Notes under the pieces: generated by a model
Databases searched by the model: none
What the model was told of the DNA's origin: nothing
The model's input: only the letters and a program-made list of their open reading frames with translations
Made by a program: the position numbers and the translations under genes
Shown here: piece by piece, positions 1 to 6,467 of the stretch
How positions within the stretch are numbered: the stretch's first letter is position 1
Layout: each line of letters begins with the position of its first letter
Source of the DNA: Clostridiales bacterium
GTDB lineage: Bacteria; Bacillota; Clostridia; Oscillospirales; QAMX01
DNA: 7,993 nt
Assembly: GCA_012514045.1 (NCBI GenBank)
Contig: JAAZBA010000231.1
Location: forward strand, 1 to 7,993
Direction of reading: 5' to 3'

Positions 1-47
1 ATGATAATGATGATAACACCTCAGGAGAACGAGGTTCCCTCCTATAA
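1..47 (+). CDS. Possible C-terminal end of an upstream gene (partial)
   Basis: The frame beginning at base 3 is open from the window edge to a TAA at 45-47 and would end in an acidic, polar tail (DNDDNTSGERGSLL). In dcw clusters the gene before spoVD/ftsI is usually ftsL, whose C-terminus is poorly conserved, so this could be the end of ftsL. That rests on position only, because nothing in 14 residues identifies a family. A competing frame, open from base 1 to a TAG at 97-99, would give a 32-residue tail containing VPSYKLSGIMG. I cannot exclude it, and the first frame is only slightly preferred for its tail-like composition. It is also possible that neither frame is coding. Confidence 0.3.
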   Translation, partial: DNDDNTSGERGSLL

Positions 48-169
48 GCTTTCCGGTATTATGGGTACTCTCAATGCGGTGCTGTCAAACTTTAAATAGT
101 CGGCTTGTGTTCCATTGATTTTGCGTTCAAAAATATACATCGTAGCTTGAAGGAGTAGGGGAATAAACC

Positions 170-185
170 GGGAGGTAATCCTCCC
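170..185 (+). promoter_or_regulatory. Perfect GC-rich hairpin in the spoVD leader
   Basis: GGGAGG (170-175) and CCTCCC (180-185) form a perfect 6-bp inverted repeat around a TAAT loop. It ends 52 nt before the spoVD start codon. No T-run follows directly (the next bases are AGGTGTTATG), so it does not look like an intrinsic terminator. Its 3' arm could instead pair with the spoVD ribosome binding site, so a role in translation is conceivable but unproven. Confidence 0.4.
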
Positions 186-226
186 AGGTGTTATGCTCTT
201 GCTCTGTTTTTGTGTTTTATATACCC

Positions 227-232
227 AGGAGG
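227..232 (+). promoter_or_regulatory. Ribosome binding site of spoVD
   Basis: AGGAGG, continuing into GGAAA, sits 5 nt before the ATG at 238. It fixes the start there rather than at the in-frame ATG at 193. The latter would add 15 mostly hydrophobic residues, and its nearest AGG-rich site is about 17 nt away. Confidence 0.85.
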
Positions 233-237
233 GGAAA

Positions 238-2538
238 ATGGCATTGAATAACAGAGAAATGAAAAACAGAAGAAAAAAGAGAGTGCCGATAACCACCCTG
301 TCGGTATTCAAGAGACTTATATTTCTTATGATGGTGTTCGGCTTCGCCGCTTTCTTCGCCGTGTCTGTCAAGCTCTTTAAGGTGCAGATGGTGGACTATG
401 AGAATTATCAGAAGAAAGCCGTCGCCCAGCAGACGAAAAATGAAATAATCACTCCCCAGAGAGGCGTCATATACGACCGCAATATGAAGGAGCTGGCTAT
501 CAGCGCAGCAGTGGAGTCTGTATACATAAATCCTTCCGCCATCAGGGCACATGAGACGAAGCACAAACAGGATAATAAAGAGACGGCAAAGCTTATCTCT
601 GAAGGCCTCGGCAGGATTCTCATGGTGGATTCAAACGAAATATACGAAAAGACCCAAAAATCCGGCAGCTTCCAGTACGTAAAGCGTAAGGTAGAAAAGG
701 AAGACACGGATCGGGTCAGAAAATTTATTGAGGAGAACAGCATAAAGGGCGTCATCGGCTTTGAAGCGGACACAAAGCGCTACTACCCCTATGGAAACTT
801 CGCGTCCCATGTAATAGGTTTTTGCGGTACTGACAACACAGGACTTTACGGACTGGAACTGGAGTTTGAAGACTATCTCGCGGGCACACCGGGAAGGATT
901 GTGGCTGCAAAAAACGCCAAAGGCGTCGACATGCCATTTGAATACGATCAGTACCACGATGCTTCCGATGGCTACAGTCTTGTGCTTACGATTGACGAGG
1001 TAGTGCAGCACTACCTTGAAAAGCACCTTGAGTCCGCCCTTGAAAATTCCAAGGCGACGGAAGGGGTCTACGGGATTGTAATGGACGTTACAAATGCCGA
1101 GATTTTGGCTATGTCCGCAAAGCCTGACTACGATCTGAACAATCCCTTCGATATTGGAGGAGAAAACCTGGCTATTCTTGAGATGCAGGAGAATTCTGCT
1201 GAGCTTATCAAGGAATACAGGGAGAACATGTGGCTCAACAAAAATATAAGCTACTATTATGAGCCCGGCTCTGTCTTCAAGATTGCCACCGGTGCCATGG
1301 CGGTAGAAGAAAATGTTATCTCTGGCAACGATCACTTTGAGTGCACAGGATCTGTCACGATATATGACCGTGAGGTAGGTTGCTGGAACAACTACGGCCA
1401 TGGAGTGGAGACGTTTGTGGAGGGTGTAAAGAACTCCTGCAACCCTGTTTTCATTGAACTTGGTAACAGACTGGGTCCATCTGCTTTCTTTAAGTACTTC
1501 AAGGCTTTTGGTTTTACTCAGAGGACAGGGATTGCGCTCCCCAGCGAGGTGGGTGGTTCGAGTCTTTTTTACCACAGCGAGTCATATCTCCGCAGCGTCC
1601 CCGTCAGCCTCGCGGTGTCCACTTTTGGACAGACGTTCAAGATTACTCCGCTTCAGATGATAACCGCGGTATCCGCGGTAGTAAATGGCGGTACGCTGTA
1701 CGAACCCAAGATTGTAAAGCATATTGTAAACTCCGAGGGAACGATCGTTGAGACCTTTGATTCAAACGAGGTGCGCAGAGTCGTTTCCAGTGAGACATCC
1801 AAATATATGAATATGGCGCTTGAGGAGGCTGTAACCTCCGGCACTGGAACAAACGCCTATGTCCCGGGATACCGCGTAGCCGGAAAGACTGGTACAACCG
1901 TTAAGACCGACGCGGCGGAGGGCTACGAACAGACAAAGCTCCGTATAGCCTCCTTCCTTGGATACGCGCCGGCAGACGACCCGAGAATTGCAGTGCTTAT
2001 CCTTGTGGACGAGCCAAACACAAACACAACCTCTGGAAACATGCTTGCTGCCCCTTATGTGGCTCAGGTAATCGCGGATGTGCTTCCATATCTTGGGGTT
2101 GAGCCCAAGTACTCCGAGGAGGAAGAAAAGACGGTGGAAACCACGATACCGGATTTCACCGGTCTTACAAGGGAGCAGGCTGAGAGACTTGCGAAGGATT
2201 ACAAGCTTGTGTATGAGTTCAAGGGCGACGGCGATGTGGTTACGGATCAGATGCCCGTACCGGAGTCGGTAATGCCGCGAAACGGCGGTACTGTGATATA
2301 CATGGGCGGCAACAGACCTACATATAAAATGAAGATGCCCAACCTTGAAGGCATGACTCTGGCAGGGATTCAAAAGCTTCTGAGAAATGAGGATCTGTAC
2401 GTAAGGCCTGTGGGAGTCAACAGGAATGCCCCGAAAACTCTGTGCGTAAGCCATTATCCCACCACAGGCACAGAGATTGAAGCGGGAACGGTTATTACCA
2501 TCAACTTCCTGGACAGCGGAAGCAGCGGAGCGGAATAG
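238..2538 (+). CDS. spoVD: SpoVD-type class B penicillin-binding protein (D,D-transpeptidase) with two PASTA repeats
   Basis: A 766-residue bitopic membrane enzyme that would cross-link peptidoglycan outside the membrane together with the SEDS protein at 6468. From the start at 238 it has a basic cytoplasmic tail (NRRKKR) and one membrane segment (about residues 26-47). The PBP dimerisation domain follows, with RGVIYDRN at 75-82. The transpeptidase domain has the three catalytic motifs: SVFK with nucleophile Ser345, SCN at 400-402, and KTG at 550-552. Two PASTA repeats follow at about 636-690 and 698-759. Cys382 (GCWN) and Cys401 (in SCN) match in context and 19-residue spacing the redox-active Cys332/Cys351 pair of Bacillus subtilis SpoVD; an extra Cys369 lies nearby. 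B. subtilis SpoVD has one PASTA repeat and its division paralogue PbpB has two, so this protein mixes both traits. A charged insertion (about 307-334) precedes the active serine. It could equally serve as the division enzyme FtsI/PbpB; the family is certain, the role is not. Confidence 0.93.
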   Translation: MALNNREMKNRRKKRVPITTLSVFKRLIFLMMVFGFAAFFAVSVKLFKVQMVDYENYQKKAVAQQTKNEIITPQRGVIYDRNMKELAISAAVESVYINPSAIRAHETKHKQDNKETAKLISEGLGRILMVDSNEIYEKTQKSGSFQYVKRKVEKEDTDRVRKFIEENSIKGVIGFEADTKRYYPYGNFASHVIGFCGTDNTGLYGLELEFEDYLAGTPGRIVAAKNAKGVDMPFEYDQYHDASDGYSLVLTIDEVVQHYLEKHLESALENSKATEGVYGIVMDVTNAEILAMSAKPDYDLNNPFDIGGENLAILEMQENSAELIKEYRENMWLNKNISYYYEPGSVFKIATGAMAVEENVISGNDHFECTGSVTIYDREVGCWNNYGHGVETFVEGVKNSCNPVFIELGNRLGPSAFFKYFKAFGFTQRTGIALPSEVGGSSLFYHSESYLRSVPVSLAVSTFGQTFKITPLQMITAVSAVVNGGTLYEPKIVKHIVNSEGTIVETFDSNEVRRVVSSETSKYMNMALEEAVTSGTGTNAYVPGYRVAGKTGTTVKTDAAEGYEQTKLRIASFLGYAPADDPRIAVLILVDEPNTNTTSGNMLAAPYVAQVIADVLPYLGVEPKYSEEEEKTVETTIPDFTGLTREQAERLAKDYKLVYEFKGDGDVVTDQMPVPESVMPRNGGTVIYMGGNRPTYKMKMPNLEGMTLAGIQKLLRNEDLYVRPVGVNRNAPKTLCVSHYPTTGTEIEAGTVITINFLDSGSSGAE

Positions 2539-2562
2539 AGACAGGACGGAAGGGAGATTGAC

Positions 2563-4029
2563 ATGTTACTGAGGGAATTGCTTGAGGGCGTAGAGATTGT
2601 AAAAATCTGCGCCGATCCTGATACGCAGATAGACAGCGTATGTTATGATTCCAGACGCGTCTGCGCCGGATCTGCCTTTGTTGCTGCAAGAAGAATAGGA
2701 GCCGACGGTCACGATTTCATCGACAACGCCATTGAAGAAGGCGCGGAGGTTATCGTGTCGGAAAAAGAACTACCCAGCGTACCTTTTGTACAGGTCGTCG
2801 ATGGCAATAGGGCATTAGCGGTCATGTCCGCAAATCTTTACGGCAATCCTGCGAGAAAGATGAAGCTAATCGGTGTAACAGGAACAAAGGGAAAGACCAC
2901 CACTTCTTTCTTTATAAAGTCCGTAATTGAAAAGACCACGGGGAAAAAGGTGGGACTCATCGGTACAATCCAGAACATGATAGGAAACGTCACCCAAGCC
3001 TCCCGTAATTCAACTCCCGAGGCCGTGGAGCTCCACAGTCTGCTGCGCCAGATGTACGACGGCGGCTGCGAATATGTAGTAATGGAGGTAAGCTCTCATT
3101 CTCTCGCGATCGACAGAGTTTACGGGTTGGAGTTTGAGATAGCGATATTTACCAATTTCTCCCAGGATCATCTGGATTACCATAAGACAATGGAATCATA
3201 CTTGGATTCCAAGATGAAGCTGTTCGCTATGTGTAAGCTGGGGATAGTAAATATTGATGATGAGGCAAGCGAACATGTGATGTCTTCGGGAACATGCGAG
3301 TTTGCAACCTACGGTATAGAGAGCAATGACGCAGACCTACAAGCAAAGAACATTAGATTCCTGGAAGATCAGGGCTGTTCTTTTGAGGCGCTGACTTACG
3401 ACAGCATAGAGAGGATATATCTCAGCACCCCGGGTATATTTACGGTGTACAACGCACTCGCGGCAGCTATATGCTGCCTAAAGCTTGGGATAAACTTAAC
3501 TGACATCGCTTCCGCTCTTCGTAAAACGGAGCCGGTAAGAGGTAGGGTTGAGATAATTCCTACAGGTACGAAATATAAAGTTATTGTAGACTATGCCCAC
3601 TCCCCCTCCAGTGTTGAGAGCGTGATAACCGCGGTCAGGAGTTTTACGAAAGGAAGGATTATTTCTCTTATCGGCTGCGGCGGAAACAGAGACAAGACAA
3701 AGAGACCAATCATGGCGTTAGCCGCAACAAGCGGCTCGGAGCACGTTATATTCACCACCGATAACCCGAGGTCAGAGCAGCCCGAGGACATAATTAAGGA
3801 TATGATTGAAGGGCTTGATAGCTCAAAAGCCTCCTATGAGGTTATTGTAGACAGACGAACTGCAATACACCGGGCGTTGGACCTCGCCAGAGAAGGAGAC
3901 ACAGTGCTTATAATGGGCAAGGGACATGAAACATATCAGGAGATAAACGGTGAGCGGATTCATTTCGACGACCGGGAGGAGATTCTCCTATACTATGTGG
4001 ATACCGACGGAAAGAAAAAGCTTGACTGA
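2563..4029 (+). CDS. murE: UDP-MurNAc-tripeptide synthetase, meso-diaminopimelate-adding (MurE)
   Basis: A 488-residue cytoplasmic Mur ligase, normal for MurE. It uses ATP to join meso-diaminopimelate to UDP-MurNAc-L-Ala-D-Glu. The N-terminal domain holds the uridine-nucleotide region (SVCYDSRRV, about 25-33, and GADGHDF). The central domain has the ATP loop GTKGKTT (107-113), the substrate-contact STPEA (150-154), EVSSHSL (175-181) and YLDSK, whose Lys217 is the expected carbamylated lysine. The C-terminal domain has DYAHSP (343-348), GCGGNRDKTKRP (371-382), DNPR (400-403) and MGKGHETYQ (451-459). DNPR is the known signature of MurE enzymes selecting meso-DAP rather than lysine, so the peptidoglycan is probably DAP-type. 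The ATG has AGGGAG 6 nt upstream (2551-2556) and follows the spoVD stop by 24 nt. Nothing appears broken or missing. Confidence 0.97.
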   Translation: MLLRELLEGVEIVKICADPDTQIDSVCYDSRRVCAGSAFVAARRIGADGHDFIDNAIEEGAEVIVSEKELPSVPFVQVVDGNRALAVMSANLYGNPARKMKLIGVTGTKGKTTTSFFIKSVIEKTTGKKVGLIGTIQNMIGNVTQASRNSTPEAVELHSLLRQMYDGGCEYVVMEVSSHSLAIDRVYGLEFEIAIFTNFSQDHLDYHKTMESYLDSKMKLFAMCKLGIVNIDDEASEHVMSSGTCEFATYGIESNDADLQAKNIRFLEDQGCSFEALTYDSIERIYLSTPGIFTVYNALAAAICCLKLGINLTDIASALRKTEPVRGRVEIIPTGTKYKVIVDYAHSPSSVESVITAVRSFTKGRIISLIGCGGNRDKTKRPIMALAATSGSEHVIFTTDNPRSEQPEDIIKDMIEGLDSSKASYEVIVDRRTAIHRALDLAREGDTVLIMGKGHETYQEINGERIHFDDREEILLYYVDTDGKKKLD

Positions 4030-4034
4030 AATTC

Positions 4035-4038
4035 GGAG
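4035..4038 (+). promoter_or_regulatory. Ribosome binding site of murF
   Basis: GGAG lies 10 nt before the ATG at 4049. It is weak, but it is the only Shine-Dalgarno-like site between the murE stop and the conserved murF coding sequence. It supports the start at 4049 rather than the in-frame ATG at 3950, which lies inside the murE C-terminus. A second ATG at 4055 (MKM) would be 16 nt away. Confidence 0.6.
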
Positions 4039-4048
4039 AAAAAATCAC

Positions 4049-5407
4049 ATGAAAATGGCTCTCGGAGAGGTTCGCTCGGCTCTGTGTCTTAAGGGCGATG
4101 AGACCACTGATAACATTGAAATATCGGGTATTTCCAAAAATACCCAGACGATAAAAGGGGGCGAGTTGTTCGTCCCCCTGAGGGGAGCACGCTTTGACGG
4201 CCACGATTTTATTCCCAAGGCCATTGAGGCAGGTGCTTTTGCTGTTCTCTGCGACAGATCAGATATTAACTGTTCGTTGCCTGTGATACGTGTTCACGAT
4301 ACGCTGGAAGCGGCGCAGAGGCTGGCGGAATACCATCTGTCAAAACTTTCCCTTAGGAAAATTGGGGTTACAGGCAGCGCGGGAAAGACCACTACCTGCC
4401 GCATGATTCATTCTGTTTTGTCCCAAGAAATGAGAACTTTCAAGACAGAGGACGACATGAACGGCCAGATAGGTCTTACATTCTCTGCTTTCGACATCAA
4501 TGACAGCTACGAGGCAGCAGTGCTTGAGATGGGAATGTCGGAATATGGGGAGCTGTCCAGGCTTTCAAAAATCGGAAAGCCGGACATCGCGGTTATAAAC
4601 ATGGTAGGCAGTGCCCATATCGAATTTTTTGGTACAAGAGAGAATATCAGAAAAGCTAAGCTTGAGATACTTGACGGGATGGATGAGAACGGTACAGTTA
4701 TCCTAAACGCTGATGATGAGCTTCTGTGGGCTCTCAAGGAAAGTATTCCCTTACGAACGATATATTACGGTATTGAGAATCCGCAGGCAGATGTTAAGGG
4801 AGAGTACCTGGGGGAGATTGACGGCACACAGCGCTTATCCTGTGGAAGCCATGTATATTCCGTTCCCGCAAAGGGAATACACTATGTCCAGAATGCTCTC
4901 GCAGCTATCGCTGTGGCAAGGGAGCTGAAGATATCGAAAGAAAAAATCAACGAGGGACTGAAGTCATTTCTGCCTGCAAATGGCAGGCAGAAGATATACG
5001 ATCTTTTAGGATTTACGATTTTGGAAGACTGCTATAACGCAAGTCCTGAAGCGGTATGCGCATCTTTAGGGGTGCTGTCCGAATACAGAAACGGCAGAAG
5101 GATCGCTCTGCTGGGTGATATGCTGGAGCTAGGGGATTATACAGCCGAAGGCCATGAAAAATGCGGAAGACGCGCTGCCGGGTGCGCTGATATGCTCCTC
5201 GTATACGGCTCAAACCGGGAGCACTACATAAATGGTGCCCTCTCCGGCGGTATGGAAGAGAACAGCGTCAAAGGCTTCGATACGAGGGAGGAGATGGGGG
5301 AATATCTTATTTCCCATGCGAAAAAAGGCGACGCTTTGCTTTTTAAGGGAAGCATGATGACAAAAATGGGAGAGGTGCTCCGCATCTTCTCTGAGAGTAT
5401 TAAATAA
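4049..5407 (+). CDS. murF: UDP-MurNAc-tripeptide:D-alanyl-D-alanine ligase (MurF)
   Basis: A 452-residue cytoplasmic Mur ligase, normal for MurF. It adds D-Ala-D-Ala to UDP-MurNAc-tripeptide and so completes the pentapeptide. The N-terminal domain includes GISKNTQ (27-33) and the FVPLRGARFDGHDF stretch (41-54). The central domain has the ATP loop GSAGKTT (109-115), EMGMSEYGELSRL (160-172), the conserved AHIE (189-192) and KAKLEIL (202-208). The C-terminal domain has DCYNASPEA (327-335), LLGDMLELG (354-362) and FKGSMMTKMGEVL (432-444). Order and spacing are typical of MurF, but several positions depart from the common family pattern: Cys after the ATP-loop threonines where Lys is usual, NGQIGLT where NNEIGxP is usual, and no Arg after KGS. 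The central and C-terminal motifs still rule out MurC, MurD or MurE. It starts 19 nt after murE, with which it would act sequentially. Confidence 0.94.
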   Translation: MKMALGEVRSALCLKGDETTDNIEISGISKNTQTIKGGELFVPLRGARFDGHDFIPKAIEAGAFAVLCDRSDINCSLPVIRVHDTLEAAQRLAEYHLSKLSLRKIGVTGSAGKTTTCRMIHSVLSQEMRTFKTEDDMNGQIGLTFSAFDINDSYEAAVLEMGMSEYGELSRLSKIGKPDIAVINMVGSAHIEFFGTRENIRKAKLEILDGMDENGTVILNADDELLWALKESIPLRTIYYGIENPQADVKGEYLGEIDGTQRLSCGSHVYSVPAKGIHYVQNALAAIAVARELKISKEKINEGLKSFLPANGRQKIYDLLGFTILEDCYNASPEAVCASLGVLSEYRNGRRIALLGDMLELGDYTAEGHEKCGRRAAGCADMLLVYGSNREHYINGALSGGMEENSVKGFDTREEMGEYLISHAKKGDALLFKGSMMTKMGEVLRIFSESIK

Positions 5408-5431
5408 ATCTGAGTCGGAAGGTATAAATCT

Positions 5432-6433
5432 ATGTATGTTCTCGCGGTAGCGTTTGTTATTTCCTTCGCTGTTGCAGCCATAGTCGCGCCGAAGGTTATT
5501 CTTGCTCTTAGGAAGCTGAAGATCGGACAAAAAATTCTTGAAATCGGTCCAAAATGGCACATGAACAAGCAGAATATTCCCACCATGGGAGGCATAATCT
5601 TCATAGCCTCCTCACTTATCGCAATGCTAGCCATTGCGATCCTTATCCCCGGCAGAAGAAGCTTTCTTGCCATTACGGTGTATCTGATGAGCTTGACCTT
5701 CGGCGCCATCGGCTTTATTGATGACTACCGCAAGGTGAAGAAAAAGCAGAATCTCGGGCTTACAGCCATACAGAAGATTATTCTCCAAGTAGCTGTGGCT
5801 GCTTTGTTCATCGCTGTGCTCCATGCTTTGGGCTATGTCACAAACACCATTGCCATACCCTTTACAAAGATTGTGTGGACAATACCCTGGGTTATATACT
5901 ACATCTTCATGGCGTTTGTCATTGTAGGCACAGTCAATGCCGTGAACCTGACAGACGGCATCGACGGTCTCGCTTCGGGCGTTACCTTTATTGTTATGGT
6001 GTTCTTTGCCGTGACGGGAGTGCACCTCTTTAATATTGGCAGCGATACCGCGATGATAGCGTTGGCGTCTCTTGCCTGCGCTGTGGCGGGAGGTCTGGGA
6101 GGCTTTCTTATCTATAACTTTAACCCCGCAAAGGTGTTTATGGGTGATACAGGCTCCCTTTTCCTCGGAGGACTTGTGGCAGCTATGGCGTTTGCCGTCA
6201 ATCTTCCTATTATTCTCATACCTGTGGGACTTGTTTATATCATTGAGACATTATCTGTTATAATGCAGGTGACATATTTCAAGCTCACCGGAGGAAAGAG
6301 AATATTCAAGATGGCGCCTATTCACCACCATTTCGAGATGTGCGGCTATTCCGAACGTCAGATAGTGATAGCCGCGGTTATTATTACCCTTTTCACTTCA
6401 GCGCTGGCTTTTTGGGGCATTACGCTGATGTAG
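5432..6433 (+). CDS. mraY: Phospho-N-acetylmuramoyl-pentapeptide transferase (MraY)
   Basis: A 333-residue integral membrane enzyme that transfers phospho-MurNAc-pentapeptide from UDP to undecaprenyl phosphate on the inner face of the membrane, making lipid I. About ten hydrophobic segments can be traced. The cytoplasmic loops hold the family motifs: PTMGG (50-54), the Mg-binding pair Asp97-Asp98 in FIDDYRK, NAVNLTDGIDGLASG (169-183), the active-site aspartate in FMGDTGS (236-242), and the histidine motif APIHHHFE (295-302). The first loop reads GPKWHMNKQNIPTMGG, a variant of the more usual GTPTMGG form. The GGAAGG at 5417-5422, 9 nt before the ATG, is an acceptable ribosome binding site. It lies 24 nt after murF and takes MurF's product as substrate. 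Length is close to that of other Firmicutes MraY proteins, with no sign of truncation. Confidence 0.97.
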   Translation: MYVLAVAFVISFAVAAIVAPKVILALRKLKIGQKILEIGPKWHMNKQNIPTMGGIIFIASSLIAMLAIAILIPGRRSFLAITVYLMSLTFGAIGFIDDYRKVKKKQNLGLTAIQKIILQVAVAALFIAVLHALGYVTNTIAIPFTKIVWTIPWVIYYIFMAFVIVGTVNAVNLTDGIDGLASGVTFIVMVFFAVTGVHLFNIGSDTAMIALASLACAVAGGLGGFLIYNFNPAKVFMGDTGSLFLGGLVAAMAFAVNLPIILIPVGLVYIIETLSVIMQVTYFKLTGGKRIFKMAPIHHHFEMCGYSERQIVIAAVIITLFTSALAFWGITLM

Positions 6434-6454
6434 GCAGACTTTATCACGAAGGAA

Positions 6455-6460
6455 AGGAGG
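6455..6460 (+). promoter_or_regulatory. Strong ribosome binding site of ftsW/spoVE
   Basis: AGGAGG lies 7 nt before the ATG at 6468 and is one of the best sites in the window. It matters because it supports the full-length start, and so the unusual 85-residue N-terminal tail of this SEDS protein, rather than a downstream start near the first membrane segment. Confidence 0.85.
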
Positions 6461-6467
6461 AAAAGCC

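Larger units (their letters stand above)
48..237 (+). other. Leader / intergenic stretch before spoVD
   Basis: About 190 nt separate the possible upstream stop from the spoVD start, far more than any other gap in the window. It has purine-rich patches (AAGGAGTAGGGG near 150-161), a GC-rich hairpin at 170-185, T-rich sequence at 206-218, and the spoVD ribosome binding site. I found no pair of -35 and -10 hexamers at normal spacing: TATACA at 134-139 has no partner 16-18 nt upstream. No small ORF here has both a good start and a good ribosome binding site. The length would suit a separate promoter for spoVD, but the sequence does not show one clearly. Confidence 0.5.

Noticed and set aside
105..139. 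Possible promoter: TTGTGT or TTGATT as -35 and TATACA as -10.
   Set aside because: The spacers would be 23 or 13 nt, outside the usual range for vegetative promoters, and no convincing sporulation sigma factor consensus could be matched.
170..218. Intrinsic terminator made of the 170-185 hairpin and the T-rich sequence at 206-218.
   Set aside because: The T-rich stretch begins about 20 nt after the stem and is interrupted by G, so it does not fit the terminator pattern.
193..237. In-frame upstream ATG that would extend spoVD by 15 residues (MLLLCFCVLYTQEGK).
   Set aside because: The nearest Shine-Dalgarno-like site is about 17 nt upstream, whereas the ATG at 238 has AGGAGG 5 nt away. The extension also covers the ribosome binding site itself and is not a feature of this PBP family.
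188..247. Short GTG-started ORF (17 codons) overlapping the spoVD start, as a possible leader peptide.
   Set aside because: GTG start, ribosome-binding-like sequence too far and inside the hairpin, no recognisable regulatory codon run. Nothing sets it apart from chance.
631..1575. Open reading frame of 314 codons on the - strand inside spoVD.
   Set aside because: It is antisense to a clearly conserved PBP transpeptidase domain and shows no recognisable motif; it is an artefact of codon use. The same holds for the other - strand frames (42-371, 1762-2454, 5224-5709, 5627-6025, 6510-6911).
3950..4048. Longer murF reading frame overlapping the end of murE.
   Set aside because: The extra 33 residues are the murE C-terminus read in another frame and match nothing in MurF. 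The start at 4049 gives the expected N-terminus and follows a ribosome binding site.
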